From Fragilariopsis cylindrus CCMP1102 (taxonomy: Eukaryota > Bacillariophyta > Bacillariophyceae > Bacillariales > Bacillariaceae): a stretch of DNA of 64,000 nt. The DNA is taken from the NCBI GenBank assembly GCA_900095095.1, contig FMBT01000289.1:558001-622000 (forward strand), in the 5' to 3' direction. The translations under genes and the position numbers were made by a program. Shown here piece after piece: positions 43,902 to 53,152 of this stretch. The notes under the pieces were generated by a model. That model was not told the origin of the DNA and searched no databases. It worked only from the letters and a program-made list of their open reading frames with translations. Positions within the stretch are counted from its first letter, which is position 1; each line of letters opens with the position of its first letter.

Positions 43902-44213
43902 CGGAACAATTTAACGATATTACCTTTTTGTCCGCAATTTGAACTTCTTATTTAGATCTTTATCGATCATGACTCGATTCTAAATTCGATTCACGCTTGA
44001 GGCTCTCCTCAAAACTCAAAAACAAGTCAAAAATATTTTTTGTTTCAGGAACGAACGTTACGATAAAACACACAACGTATCCTACTCAGCAACCGCATTT
44101 AACCATTATTTATTCTGAGACCTCACTAATTTCAATTCTGTTCCATTCAGAACGAATAATATTAACTAGCTGTTGGCGCTGACGGGAAGGGCAGAATATA
44201 TTCATTATCAATT
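43902..44213. other. Divergent intergenic region
   Basis: These 312 bases lie between the divergent four-helix membrane protein gene and the MYND gene. No specific element is recognised. Confidence 0.45.
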
Positions 44214-45530
44214 ATGGATATCGTTGAAAACAGAGGAGATGGCGAATGGGGAAAGACGATATTCACAAATAATTTCGCGGGATACGAAGAGAGAGACACA
44301 AGGAAAGATGTGAAGCTCGTGAAAGCCATGTGGCTTCTTGGTAATATCGACTATGATATCAACATTGTTGGAATTCCTACTGACGCAAATTGCTCATCGA
44401 TTATCCCGCTTGATAAAACATCAAATAAGATCCAGAAAAAGTACAAAAAAGTGGTAAGGGCCCACATTTCGTACTGGACTTGTCTACATAAAGAAATGGA
44501 TCAATTGTTACTACTAATTCAATCTCAAATGGACTGTATGAACCTCAAAGATAAACATGCAACCCTCCTCGAAGCTCGTGTCATTACCGAGAGACTTTCG
44601 AATTCTATGAAAACAAATCTACCGAATATGGACGGAAAGATTATAGTGGATATTGAAAGGAATAAAGCAACGGGATGTATAGAATTCAACAGTCGAAAAG
44701 TATCCTATGTGTGTGCTCTATTTGTCAAAACTCTTTATAGTACTGCGGTGATTAATGCAGGATTAACTGATTTCGAGCAAGACTACAGTGACTTCTTTAA
44801 ATCTATCATCGAGGCAAAAGCTTTTGACCCAGAAAACACGGAGAGAGAAGTCGAAACACTTCACTTGTTGGGCCAGTATTTGTATGGAAGGGGCGACACG
44901 CGTGCACTTTTAACTTTATATAGAGGCATAGGAGCGGTCATTCGCCTTTCATGGTGGCGTCATAGGTCTACTAGTATATCCGATATTCTATATGAAAAGC
45001 TTCGAGGAAAATATCAGCTCTGCATTATAACGAATGTTATGGAAAGACTTAAAATAAAAATCCAGAAGAAAGCAAAACGACCGTTCTTCACAGTGAAACG
45101 GATCAATTCCATCGAAGAAGAGTTTAGTACTGGACATTTTTGCGAGAAGAATCATAAATGCAATCACTGTGGATCGAATCGCAATGACGTTGTCTTATAC
45201 GAATGTATGGGCTGTACCCGTGCATGGTACTGCGGTCGGAGATGCCAGAAAAAAGAATGGTCTCAACACAGACTTATCTGTGGTAAAACTAATAATAATT
45301 GGAGAACCAAGCCCTACTGCGTCGATTCGGATGTTTATCATCAGTGGAAGGGATACGCACTAGAGTGGAGAGAATTGAACGGCAATTTTGTTATCCTTGG
45401 CGTGGATACCATTACAGACGAGATGTTTGATTACTTCACCGATCGTCCCATACGGATTCATAAGGGAAAAGAAGGAAACGTCGCTGCGATGGCGGTAAAA
45501 GTAGATGCCACAAAAGACCAGACCTTTTGA
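44214..45530 (+). CDS. MYND-finger protein, diatom-expanded family
   Basis: This is a single-exon protein of 438 residues. An intact MYND zinc finger spans residues 316-356: CNHCGSNRNDVVLYECMGC, then RAWYCGRRCQKKEW, then HRLIC, with all seven Cys and the His present. The region before it is helical (ETLHLLGQYLYGRGDTRALL and similar), possibly TPR-like. The region after contains DVYHQWKGYALEWRELNG. It resembles the broken MYND gene at 39.5 kb in general plan, but is not a close copy. MYND fingers bind proline-rich partners; the biological role is unknown. Confidence 0.78.
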   Translation: MDIVENRGDGEWGKTIFTNNFAGYEERDTRKDVKLVKAMWLLGNIDYDINIVGIPTDANCSSIIPLDKTSNKIQKKYKKVVRAHISYWTCLHKEMDQLLLLIQSQMDCMNLKDKHATLLEARVITERLSNSMKTNLPNMDGKIIVDIERNKATGCIEFNSRKVSYVCALFVKTLYSTAVINAGLTDFEQDYSDFFKSIIEAKAFDPENTEREVETLHLLGQYLYGRGDTRALLTLYRGIGAVIRLSWWRHRSTSISDILYEKLRGKYQLCIITNVMERLKIKIQKKAKRPFFTVKRINSIEEEFSTGHFCEKNHKCNHCGSNRNDVVLYECMGCTRAWYCGRRCQKKEWSQHRLICGKTNNNWRTKPYCVDSDVYHQWKGYALEWRELNGNFVILGVDTITDEMFDYFTDRPIRIHKGKEGNVAAMAVKVDATKDQTF

Positions 45531-45795
45531 AATGGCAGCGGTCGAAGTAGTGAAAGTAGGACGCATCACAAGGTTCCGAGAATGAGAGTTTTAGATAAAA
45601 CTTGAAACAGCATTCGCAAATTAAAAACGACGATCTTGTATAGGAAGAATGCGTTTCTATGAATAAGTAGGTCTCTAAATAGTGTCCATACTAAAGAATC
45701 GGTAACAAGCTTTATCTTATCGTAGTATTAATCAATCTCGTCGAATACTGCATATGATATCTTCTTTCGCCATCACTTGGAAATAATAAGCTTAC
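45531..45795. other. Short intergenic region between convergent genes
   Basis: The 265 bases between the MYND gene stop and the NOP9 gene stop show no feature. Confidence 0.5.
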
Positions 45796-48369
45796 TTAGT
45801 TATTACCAACATTCATAACATCCATAATAGATTCCATTGTAATACCTGAAGAAGAAGAGGACTTTTGAGACTTTCTTGATTCGCTATCGTTGTCGAGGTC
45901 GGTATCGTCGGTTGCTCGTTTCCGCCTTCTCTTTCGTTTTGCCTTAGTTTTTGTTGCTGCTGTTGCTACGGTTGTGATTGTTTCTTCTCCTTCCGTGGTG
46001 GTAGCCGCAGCTTTAGTAGTACTACGATCATGTGTAACTTCTGCAAGGAAGCTTTCTTCCGTTGATGACAACATTCTACCAACCTTATGTCTCCATTCCT
46101 TTCTATTTTCATCGTATACGTCGACTGCACATGCTTCAATAACACTTCGACCCATCGTATTTCCTCGTAAACGATTCCCTCCTTCCAAAAGTTCTTCAAC
46201 GAGTTTAGCTTTATCGTCAATTCTTGGTAGTGACTTAAAGAGTTTTTTAACAGTATGATGACCGACTCTATCTGTAGCAAGAGATGACCAATGTCCAGCT
46301 AATTTTTCTCGAAGGTCGTTGGTTGCATTAGCAAATATCGGTGTCTTAACTGGACCATCTAATATCCCATCCATTATACAGCGACTACCAAGTCCATCTT
46401 TTGTAATTGAAATCAAATCCTCGACTGACATACCCTTTATTATCCCCTCAAGGACATCTTCACACAATCGTGGTGAAAAACGGAGCATATGATGAACAGA
46501 TCGACATCCAGCAACATCTAAAGTAATCCGTTGATCGTCTACGGGATTTCTTTTCAAACCAATTAGCATCGGGATACAATCTTTGAAATCTACGGCAGAT
46601 GCCTTCTTCCGTTTTTTCTTTTTCTTACCACCCTCGCTGTTGTCATTATCGTTATTATCATCGATCTCATTGTTGGTAGCGTCGACGGGTGCTATGACAC
46701 TATTATTAATGGCAAGAAATCCAAGACGGATAGATTTCAATATCCCATCCTGTTCGATCCGATACTTAGCAGCAAGTTCGGTTGCCCGCCATAAAATTCC
46801 TTGTCTTTTCTTCGTCGAATCGATTGTCAAACCAGTTGAAATAATCTTTTCTACTGTCTTTAAAACCAATTCAGCCTGATCTTTATTCCGAACGGTAGAC
46901 AACATAGTCTGAACGACAAAATTGGATACATTATGATCAACATAATCTTGCATAGCCTGTGCCGATAAAAAATTACCATATTTTAACAATGATTCATAGA
47001 ATTCGTCTGGACACAATCGCATTATAGTTTCCAATACATGCGATCCACGTGGCTCACCAGAAAGACCGTATATAACATCATGTGCGTGTTGTTGATCGCC
47101 GGATGCATCATTACCTTCCTGCCAACACAAAATTTGTTTCACGGCATTGTCCGCTAACGAACCTTCATTATACCGAGGTTCGCTCTTTGGAATACCCAAA
47201 CGAAAATCGGCAATCGAAGAATTCGCATTAATCTTGGCAGTTTCTTCTAACGGTTGTTTTGTCTTTGACTTTGATGATGATAACTTTAAAAATTCATTCC
47301 GTGCCAAATCTGTCGAATATGTCAACACACGAATCAACACAATCAACAATGGACCAGCACTTGCGTGACATGCATGTTGTTGTAATTCACCTGGTTCAGC
47401 AGATCGTTCTCCTAACAAAGCTTGTGATAATGATTCAAGTGTCGGTTGGAATTTATTTGGTTCAATTCTTGAATTGGTTTGGTATACAATCGTCATTGTT
47501 CCTGCTTGAGGAGTACTAGCTGATGATGATGATGAGTCATCTGAGGAGCTAGGTTTTTTCTTTTTCTTCTTCTTTTTTGGTTTTAACCGTCCTCGAATTG
47601 TACCACCCATATCGAATTGTTTTTTATTGTTACTATTACTTGTATCATGACGACTCGATTCTAATGTAACACCACCTAATACACATAATAAGGTCCGGAC
47701 GACATGCGATCCACATAAATGAACAGCAAGTTCTGTTATATGCGGTGATAGTTCATCGACGACACCAATAATCAATTCGTACAAGGAAGGTAATGACATG
47801 TTGTTTTCGTCTTCTTCTTTCAAGGATGGAGGAGCTTCTTCGTGCAATGCTAAATCATTTTTATCTGCAGCAGCACCAGCACCAGCACCAGCAGCGATAG
47901 AAACCATTGATAATTGTAATATCGTTTGAAGAACATGAGAACCATACCGATGTGTTGTGAGGTGTAAATAATAACCTTTACATGCATTTAATAATATCCG
48001 TGAGGCAATTTCGGAATACGGTGCAGCTATTCGTGTTAAAATTTCAATCGATTGTGATCCATATTCATCACCAGCTAATGAGGCAATCTCACTTTTTACT
48101 TCATCTAGAGCTGAGAATGCAGCTGCTAAACTTTGTGGAAAATCATCATCAACGTTATCATCCTCATCATCGTCATCCTCGTTGTTGTTGTTATCTTGTT
48201 CGTTGTTTTGGATATCCTTCCTGGTGACTTTCGACGACGACGATAAAAATCGTGATACTTCTTGGTGAGCGGTATCTATATCTAAAGGAAGGCCACGTAA
48301 ATAGGCTATCGTATCACTTGCTGGACGTCTCGGACGATGATATCCCGTCGATGATGTAGTGTCCTCCAT
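45796..48369 (-). CDS. NOP9: NOP9-like Pumilio-repeat nucleolar protein
   Basis: NOP9 binds the 20S pre-rRNA near the 3' end of 18S and is needed for small-subunit maturation. The frame is open from 48429, but the Met at 48369 (MEDTTSSTG) is the likely start, giving 857 residues. Degenerate PUF repeats recur through the protein: YGSQSIEILTRIA, RYGSHVLQTILQL, LCGSHVVRTLLCVL, PRGSHVLETIMRLC, HNVSNFVVQTML, AGCRSVHHMLRF, GLGSRCIMDGIL, RVGHHTVKKLF and TMGRSVIEACAV. Lys-rich segments (KPKKKKKKKK, KKKKKRKKASA) and a basic C-terminus (RKRRRKR) fit nucleolar localisation. Acidic and Asn tracts are inserted between repeats. Confidence 0.85.
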   Translation of the reverse strand: MEDTTSSTGYHRPRRPASDTIAYLRGLPLDIDTAHQEVSRFLSSSSKVTRKDIQNNEQDNNNNEDDDDEDDNVDDDFPQSLAAAFSALDEVKSEIASLAGDEYGSQSIEILTRIAAPYSEIASRILLNACKGYYLHLTTHRYGSHVLQTILQLSMVSIAAGAGAGAAADKNDLALHEEAPPSLKEEDENNMSLPSLYELIIGVVDELSPHITELAVHLCGSHVVRTLLCVLGGVTLESSRHDTSNSNNKKQFDMGGTIRGRLKPKKKKKKKKPSSSDDSSSSSASTPQAGTMTIVYQTNSRIEPNKFQPTLESLSQALLGERSAEPGELQQHACHASAGPLLIVLIRVLTYSTDLARNEFLKLSSSKSKTKQPLEETAKINANSSIADFRLGIPKSEPRYNEGSLADNAVKQILCWQEGNDASGDQQHAHDVIYGLSGEPRGSHVLETIMRLCPDEFYESLLKYGNFLSAQAMQDYVDHNVSNFVVQTMLSTVRNKDQAELVLKTVEKIISTGLTIDSTKKRQGILWRATELAAKYRIEQDGILKSIRLGFLAINNSVIAPVDATNNEIDDNNDNDNSEGGKKKKKRKKASAVDFKDCIPMLIGLKRNPVDDQRITLDVAGCRSVHHMLRFSPRLCEDVLEGIIKGMSVEDLISITKDGLGSRCIMDGILDGPVKTPIFANATNDLREKLAGHWSSLATDRVGHHTVKKLFKSLPRIDDKAKLVEELLEGGNRLRGNTMGRSVIEACAVDVYDENRKEWRHKVGRMLSSTEESFLAEVTHDRSTTKAAATTTEGEETITTVATAATKTKAKRKRRRKRATDDTDLDNDSESRKSQKSSSSSGITMESIMDVMNVGNN

Positions 48370-48671
48370 ACTGCTTATTATTAAGAAAACTCCACTATTC
48401 CTTCCTGTATTGTATAATATGATATACAAAAGTTGTCGTGGTCGTTGATTTCTTGGTTGTCGTTTTTGTTGTTGATCGTAATCAATCTATGATGTGAAAA
48501 ATCCACAGTTGAACAGTATTTTTTCAATTTTCAATTTGTAGGTTTGAAACAAGATTTTGAATGGAGGTCAATTTTAGGGGAGCCACTGACAGGCGATTCG
48601 AACGGGATTGATCTGAAATCGTGATTTAGAAAAAATCATCTCAGTTGTGCGTTTATGCATGATGCATAATA
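48370..48671. other. Divergent intergenic region (NOP9 / DUF6816-like)
   Basis: About 300 bases between divergent genes. I see no coding segment or clear regulatory motif. Confidence 0.45.
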
Positions 48672-49835
48672 TTGTTGTTACAAGTAAGTAGGATCTCTTT
48701 TCTCCTCCGGTGCAAGTCTAATAATTCTGCTAGAAAGATGAAAATATGGACATTGGCAATATGGTTGTGCAGTCTGTTTAGAAGAAAATTGGTGGTTTCG
48801 TCTTATGGATTAGATGGTGTGGGAGGAAGAAGGTCTTTCGTGGAGTTTATTGCCACTACCAGTATATCAACGTCAACCATTGCCTTTTCCCCAAGAATTG
48901 CGAATGCCAATGGAGACGATGATGCCACAAAGCGCGATCAGTCTGGGCTCATTTCCTCCCTCTTGGATGGTAATAGTGTATCTTGGTCGGACTCTGGGTC
49001 TAAATTTAAAGAAAATCGCTATCGAACATCGACTTTGTCGGCCTCAAATAATGCAGGTCCAGCATCAACAATGCCAACTTTGTATCCCGAATGGCTGGAA
49101 GGATACTGGTCAGCCGCGTATAAATTTAAGAGTGCGACGATTCCCCAAGGAAGATCAATTCTTTCTCTTCGAGCTCCTGGGGCGGGCTTAGGGACGTGTC
49201 TTGAATTGCCAAATGTTGGATACAATCCTGCAAGTTTTCCAATCCATTTCATCAAGAATGAAGATTTCGGCGAATATTTTAACGTCTATGACGACCTAGC
49301 CTTCAACGTACCTCGGCGATTCGAAGCATTTTGGCCTGAGAGCAAAGTCCTTTCCGTCAATGTGGGGAAGGGTGATCATTCATCAACAGTAACACCGAAA
49401 TGTTTCGTAACTGGCGATGGATGCACACAAGAAGAAAATCCATTGCTACATTCACCATCATCTCGATATGCCATCGATTTTGATGGTCCTACAAGGAAAA
49501 GTGGACGATTGACCCAGACAAGTGATGTGACTGTCGTGGATAGTATCAGTGGAACTAGTGCAAGTGGAGCATTTTCTGTTTCAAGCAATATGTCACAGTA
49601 TAATGTGAACCAAGAGTTGCAGACCTTCTACAAGGTTATCACGTCTTATGAACCTGTTGGAAATTCGGGGGATTTGGTTCTTGGGAAAGTACGAGTTGCT
49701 GCCTTTTTACCATTCTATATCAAAGAGATAGATGCTGGCAGTATTTCTAGCTACGATGAAAATGCTGCAGTTGCGCTATACGACTATAAGATTCGATTGA
49801 AGAGAATAGACGACATGGAAGCTGTAACATTTTGA
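48672..49835 (+). CDS. DUF6816-like plastid protein
   Basis: The frame gives 387 residues from 48672, but the second Met at 48738 (MKIWTLAIWLCSLFRRK) is a likely start and begins a signal-like stretch. A second hydrophobic, Arg-led segment follows (GGRRSFVEFIATTSISTSTIAF, residues about 51-72), so targeting across the secondary plastid membranes and into the thylakoid lumen is plausible. The mature domain begins LYPEWLEGYWSAAYKFKSATIPQGR, as in DUF6816 of cyanobacteria and plants, and ends VRVAAFLPFYIKEIDA...AALYDYKIRLKRI-like. Function of the family is unknown. No introns. Confidence 0.7.
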   Translation: MLLQVSRISFLLRCKSNNSARKMKIWTLAIWLCSLFRRKLVVSSYGLDGVGGRRSFVEFIATTSISTSTIAFSPRIANANGDDDATKRDQSGLISSLLDGNSVSWSDSGSKFKENRYRTSTLSASNNAGPASTMPTLYPEWLEGYWSAAYKFKSATIPQGRSILSLRAPGAGLGTCLELPNVGYNPASFPIHFIKNEDFGEYFNVYDDLAFNVPRRFEAFWPESKVLSVNVGKGDHSSTVTPKCFVTGDGCTQEENPLLHSPSSRYAIDFDGPTRKSGRLTQTSDVTVVDSISGTSASGAFSVSSNMSQYNVNQELQTFYKVITSYEPVGNSGDLVLGKVRVAAFLPFYIKEIDAGSISSYDENAAVALYDYKIRLKRIDDMEAVTF

Positions 49836-49910
49836 TTGTGATTTGTAGGTGTTGACAATGAGTGGATATTATTGATTAAGCTACTGTTCTTCATATGCGC
49901 TTGAATAAAT

Positions 49911-50483
49911 TTATAATTTGCTCAAGTAAATTGTCTGTGACCCCGGTCTCCATCCAAGAGGGAGAGTCTTGGCGATTAAGCCGCATTGTTCACCTTCATC
50001 GGTTTTAGAACCGTCAGTCGCCCCATTACTGTCGCTATCATTCTCTTTCATTGCTGAGTATGCAACGCGCATCATGGAATTATTCATTTCTTGATACAAC
50101 GGTGAACCCTGCCAAAGATCTTCCAAAGTCATCCATTTTATGTCAGCAATTTCTTCCTCTTGTGGGACCAGTTGCACCTCGCCGCCCTTCGCTAGACCCT
50201 CCTTGTATGCGGGAGATAAATGAAGTAAACAAACAAAGAACACGTCCGACTGATTCAAAATTCCTCCATGCGCTTGGCGTATACAGATGATACGATCAAA
50301 CTCTACATCCAACCCAGTCTCTTCTTTTGCTTCTCTGATGGCAGCCTCGACAATGCCTTCGCCTGGATCAGAGTGTGTTCTTGTTATCGTCCAACTATCT
50401 AACGTTACCGATGTCGTGTAGTCGGTGTTTATGGTTCTACTGCAGAAATAAGTCATATTTAGGGATGAGTCAAGAATAATCAA
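49911..50483 (-). CDS. Nudix hydrolase, 5' end incomplete
   Basis: The C-terminal Nudix domain is clear: GEGIVEAAIREAKEETGLDV contains the metal-binding REAKEETGL helix, followed by ICIRQAHGG, DVFFVCLLHL and EEEIADIKWMTLEDL. This resembles the plant NUDT2/NUDT10-type family, which hydrolyses nucleoside diphosphate derivatives. Where relatives have WKLPTG, this reads WTITRT, so the first glycine of the Nudix box is Thr. No ATG opens the frame before 50456. A TTTCTGCAG acceptor at about 50440 suggests the visible part is an exon starting at 50439, but I could not find the upstream exon in the 2.6 kb that follows. It may be a truncated gene. The gene converges on the DUF6816-like gene with 75 bases between stops. 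Confidence 0.7.
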   Translation of the reverse strand: MIILDSSLNMTYFCSRTINTDYTTSVTLDSWTITRTHSDPGEGIVEAAIREAKEETGLDVEFDRIICIRQAHGGILNQSDVFFVCLLHLSPAYKEGLAKGGEVQLVPQEEEIADIKWMTLEDLWQGSPLYQEMNNSMMRVAYSAMKENDSDSNGATDGSKTDEGEQCGLIAKTLPLGWRPGSQTIYLSKL

Positions 50484-53152
50484 CAGCTTCTAGTGATTAA
50501 AGTTCGGATCTTTCACTATAATTTAAGTGCAGTGTTAAGCAAAATAACAACAACAAAATTCCTGAACATCAAATAAATAATTATAAATGTAAATACACGT
50601 TGATACAAAAATTGTACCACTGCCTGTCACGCTTACAAAACACTCGGCAAGACGATTCTGCAAACGACCAAGAATATTATTGAACACCACTCACCAAAGT
50701 ACAATTGTAATACACAACCTACCTACCAATTTACTCACACTGTAGAGTAGTTATTCACATCAATCTCATAAACAAAACTATTACAAGAAGAAACATCTTG
50801 AAAGATTCCTCATAACTCAATAGTAAGACCCATATCCTATTATAACAATGTCAATAACAATAACTATGACAGCAACAATGACACATTATCTGAATGAGTC
50901 ATGTCAGTTGATTAGCTTTTCTTATTCTACATACATAACAAGTTTTTAAGTAAATAATATGATACTTGCTTCTTCACTTAATGGTCGTAGCATTAGATAG
51001 AAGCGATTCGGTTCGTGTCAAAAAAAAAACCTGAAATCACTGGAATCATCTTGCAAAAGATTCATAATTGCAATGGAACTAGGACAAATCTACAGATCGA
51101 ATGATAAATAATGTAAAGCAGTGCTTCGTGTATACATACATACATATATACATGTATACATACATATCAAAAGGAATTGCCATTGTCGTGGTCGTTGTGC
51201 CTTAAGGTTTGCGACTCATACAATAATTTAAGAATATAAACATATAGAATAACGAGTATATTAGCATATATAACGAAGAGAAATTTAATTTAATCAGTAT
51301 CTTTGGCTGCTTATATACTCCACTAGTAATTAAATCATCTCATCTAGATGTAGAAGCTATAGTCGGCATTAAAGATTGTGTATAAGCATATGTCCTTCTT
51401 TTATGACAGTACTGTATAGCATGCTCACTGTGGATATGTGTTTTTGCTTTATTATTGAGGCTACTACATTATACCTTTTAATCCAAATGCAATAAGTCTT
51501 CTACCAATACATCAAAAAGAGAATTTCATGTTCAATTTTATATTGGCATATGGCTCAAATAGATTCGAAAATGATAGGGAATCAATACCCGACATAGATT
51601 GGGGTGCTGGAATCTTTGACTAAAAAGAGAGTTAATTTTTTTTGCGAGAGACCAAAGCTCTAATCTAAATATCCTCACAGCTTCAGAGTGTGAGCATTGG
51701 GTGTTGCAACGCATCCATGGTTGCTATTGTACTCATCATCTTTAATTGGTTTCTTTCTTCATAAAGTTTTTGTATACTTCCACTCTTTTTAGCCCATACC
51801 TTGTGAAAATTGATACATCATTCTTATTATAGGCCTAAAAATGGAATTATTAACCATGCATAATAATGTTGATGACCACTGCATTATTGGAGGAGGTACC
51901 AGGTACGGTATGAAATAAATAAAAAATTATGTTGTATTACTGGTTTGTTGGAAGTTGCGCGGAAGTGTGGAATGCACGATCATTGTTTAAAGTGCGTATA
52001 ATCATCATCATACCTTTACTACCTTTACTACATTTCGTACACATGACACATATTTATGAAAATGCCGAAGAATTTATAAGAATCGAATCTACTACCGGTA
52101 GTAGTCGCCGCGCCGTTTGCTTGCGTTACAGGTACGCGACTATTGCATACGGTATTTACAGTAATACTGGTAACGGTAAATAAATTGCAAGAATACCAGC
52201 ATTTTCTTATTTTACGCGTCAATACCAGTCGAGACGAATCTTCGTCGGTTTGCTTATTCACACTGCAGAACCAGTACTGTAGTACAGTACATCACCAGTT
52301 TTCGCATGAATTGGAATGAATGAACATCAAAACAACAAACAACAAACATCACATGATACATCTGCTAATCTGAGATTACCTTTTCCTCTCGCTTTTCATG
52401 CCAATTGATAATAGCAGTATCTAATCAGCATTGCTTCCGACGCCTTTGTCTGTTAGATCGGTATACTAAGCTACAGCAGGATATTGATTTTCAGTGAATA
52501 AGGCCTTACCTCTCGCATTGGGCCGCATTTTTCTCCTTTTGTTTTGTGGTGTGGTGTTGCTTTTGCTTACATCCCAAGTGTGAGTTACTACAACGAACTT
52601 GCTATACACTGTAAAGAAAAATCAAGGTGTGGTATCTTTTATAAATCCCACTTTAAATTGCGTAAGTCGAGTACAGTAGTAGAGTTTGAACATATCATCC
52701 ATCTCGTCCGAGTGAGTCGTACGTATTATCGGACTAGCAAAGTCATCTTGTTTTCAATTGTTTTCCTGTTCTTTTAATTCGCATTGGTGCTACCTTCCTC
52801 TTCTTGGAATACTTGATGGGGGATGTTAATTATTCATCATTTGTTTGAGCATCACAAGTTTCAAAGTAGTATTTTGCTTTTGTTCCTATGAATCATTCCC
52901 GCCTTATTTGGTGTGTTCACGTGACGACTAACGACTCCAGCTCTCAGCTCAACTGATATACTAAATCATTGAAATGTATTTTTAGTTCCTTACTAACTTA
53001 TATTCTATCTCCTCGCAATAAACTTTGTACGCCAATGTACGCCTATGATTTGATATGATAACGAATTGACAACGATCGATGATAGTAGCATCAATTTGGT
53101 TTGATTTGATTTGGTTTGACGAGGGCAAAAGAAGTCAAGTTTCAGACCAAAA
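50484..53152. other. Long intergenic region
   Basis: About 2.7 kb, AT-rich, with a (TACA)n-like stretch near 51135-51170 and many short tandem motifs. Short open frames (for example 51929, 52544) carry no recognisable domain. A missing 5' exon of the Nudix gene or an ncRNA could be hidden here, but I see no support for one. Confidence 0.4.

Noticed and set aside
48590-48615. GATTCGAAC motif as a tRNA T-loop
   Set aside because: The flanks do not pair into a T-stem or acceptor stem. No tRNA gene could be recognised anywhere in the window by eye.
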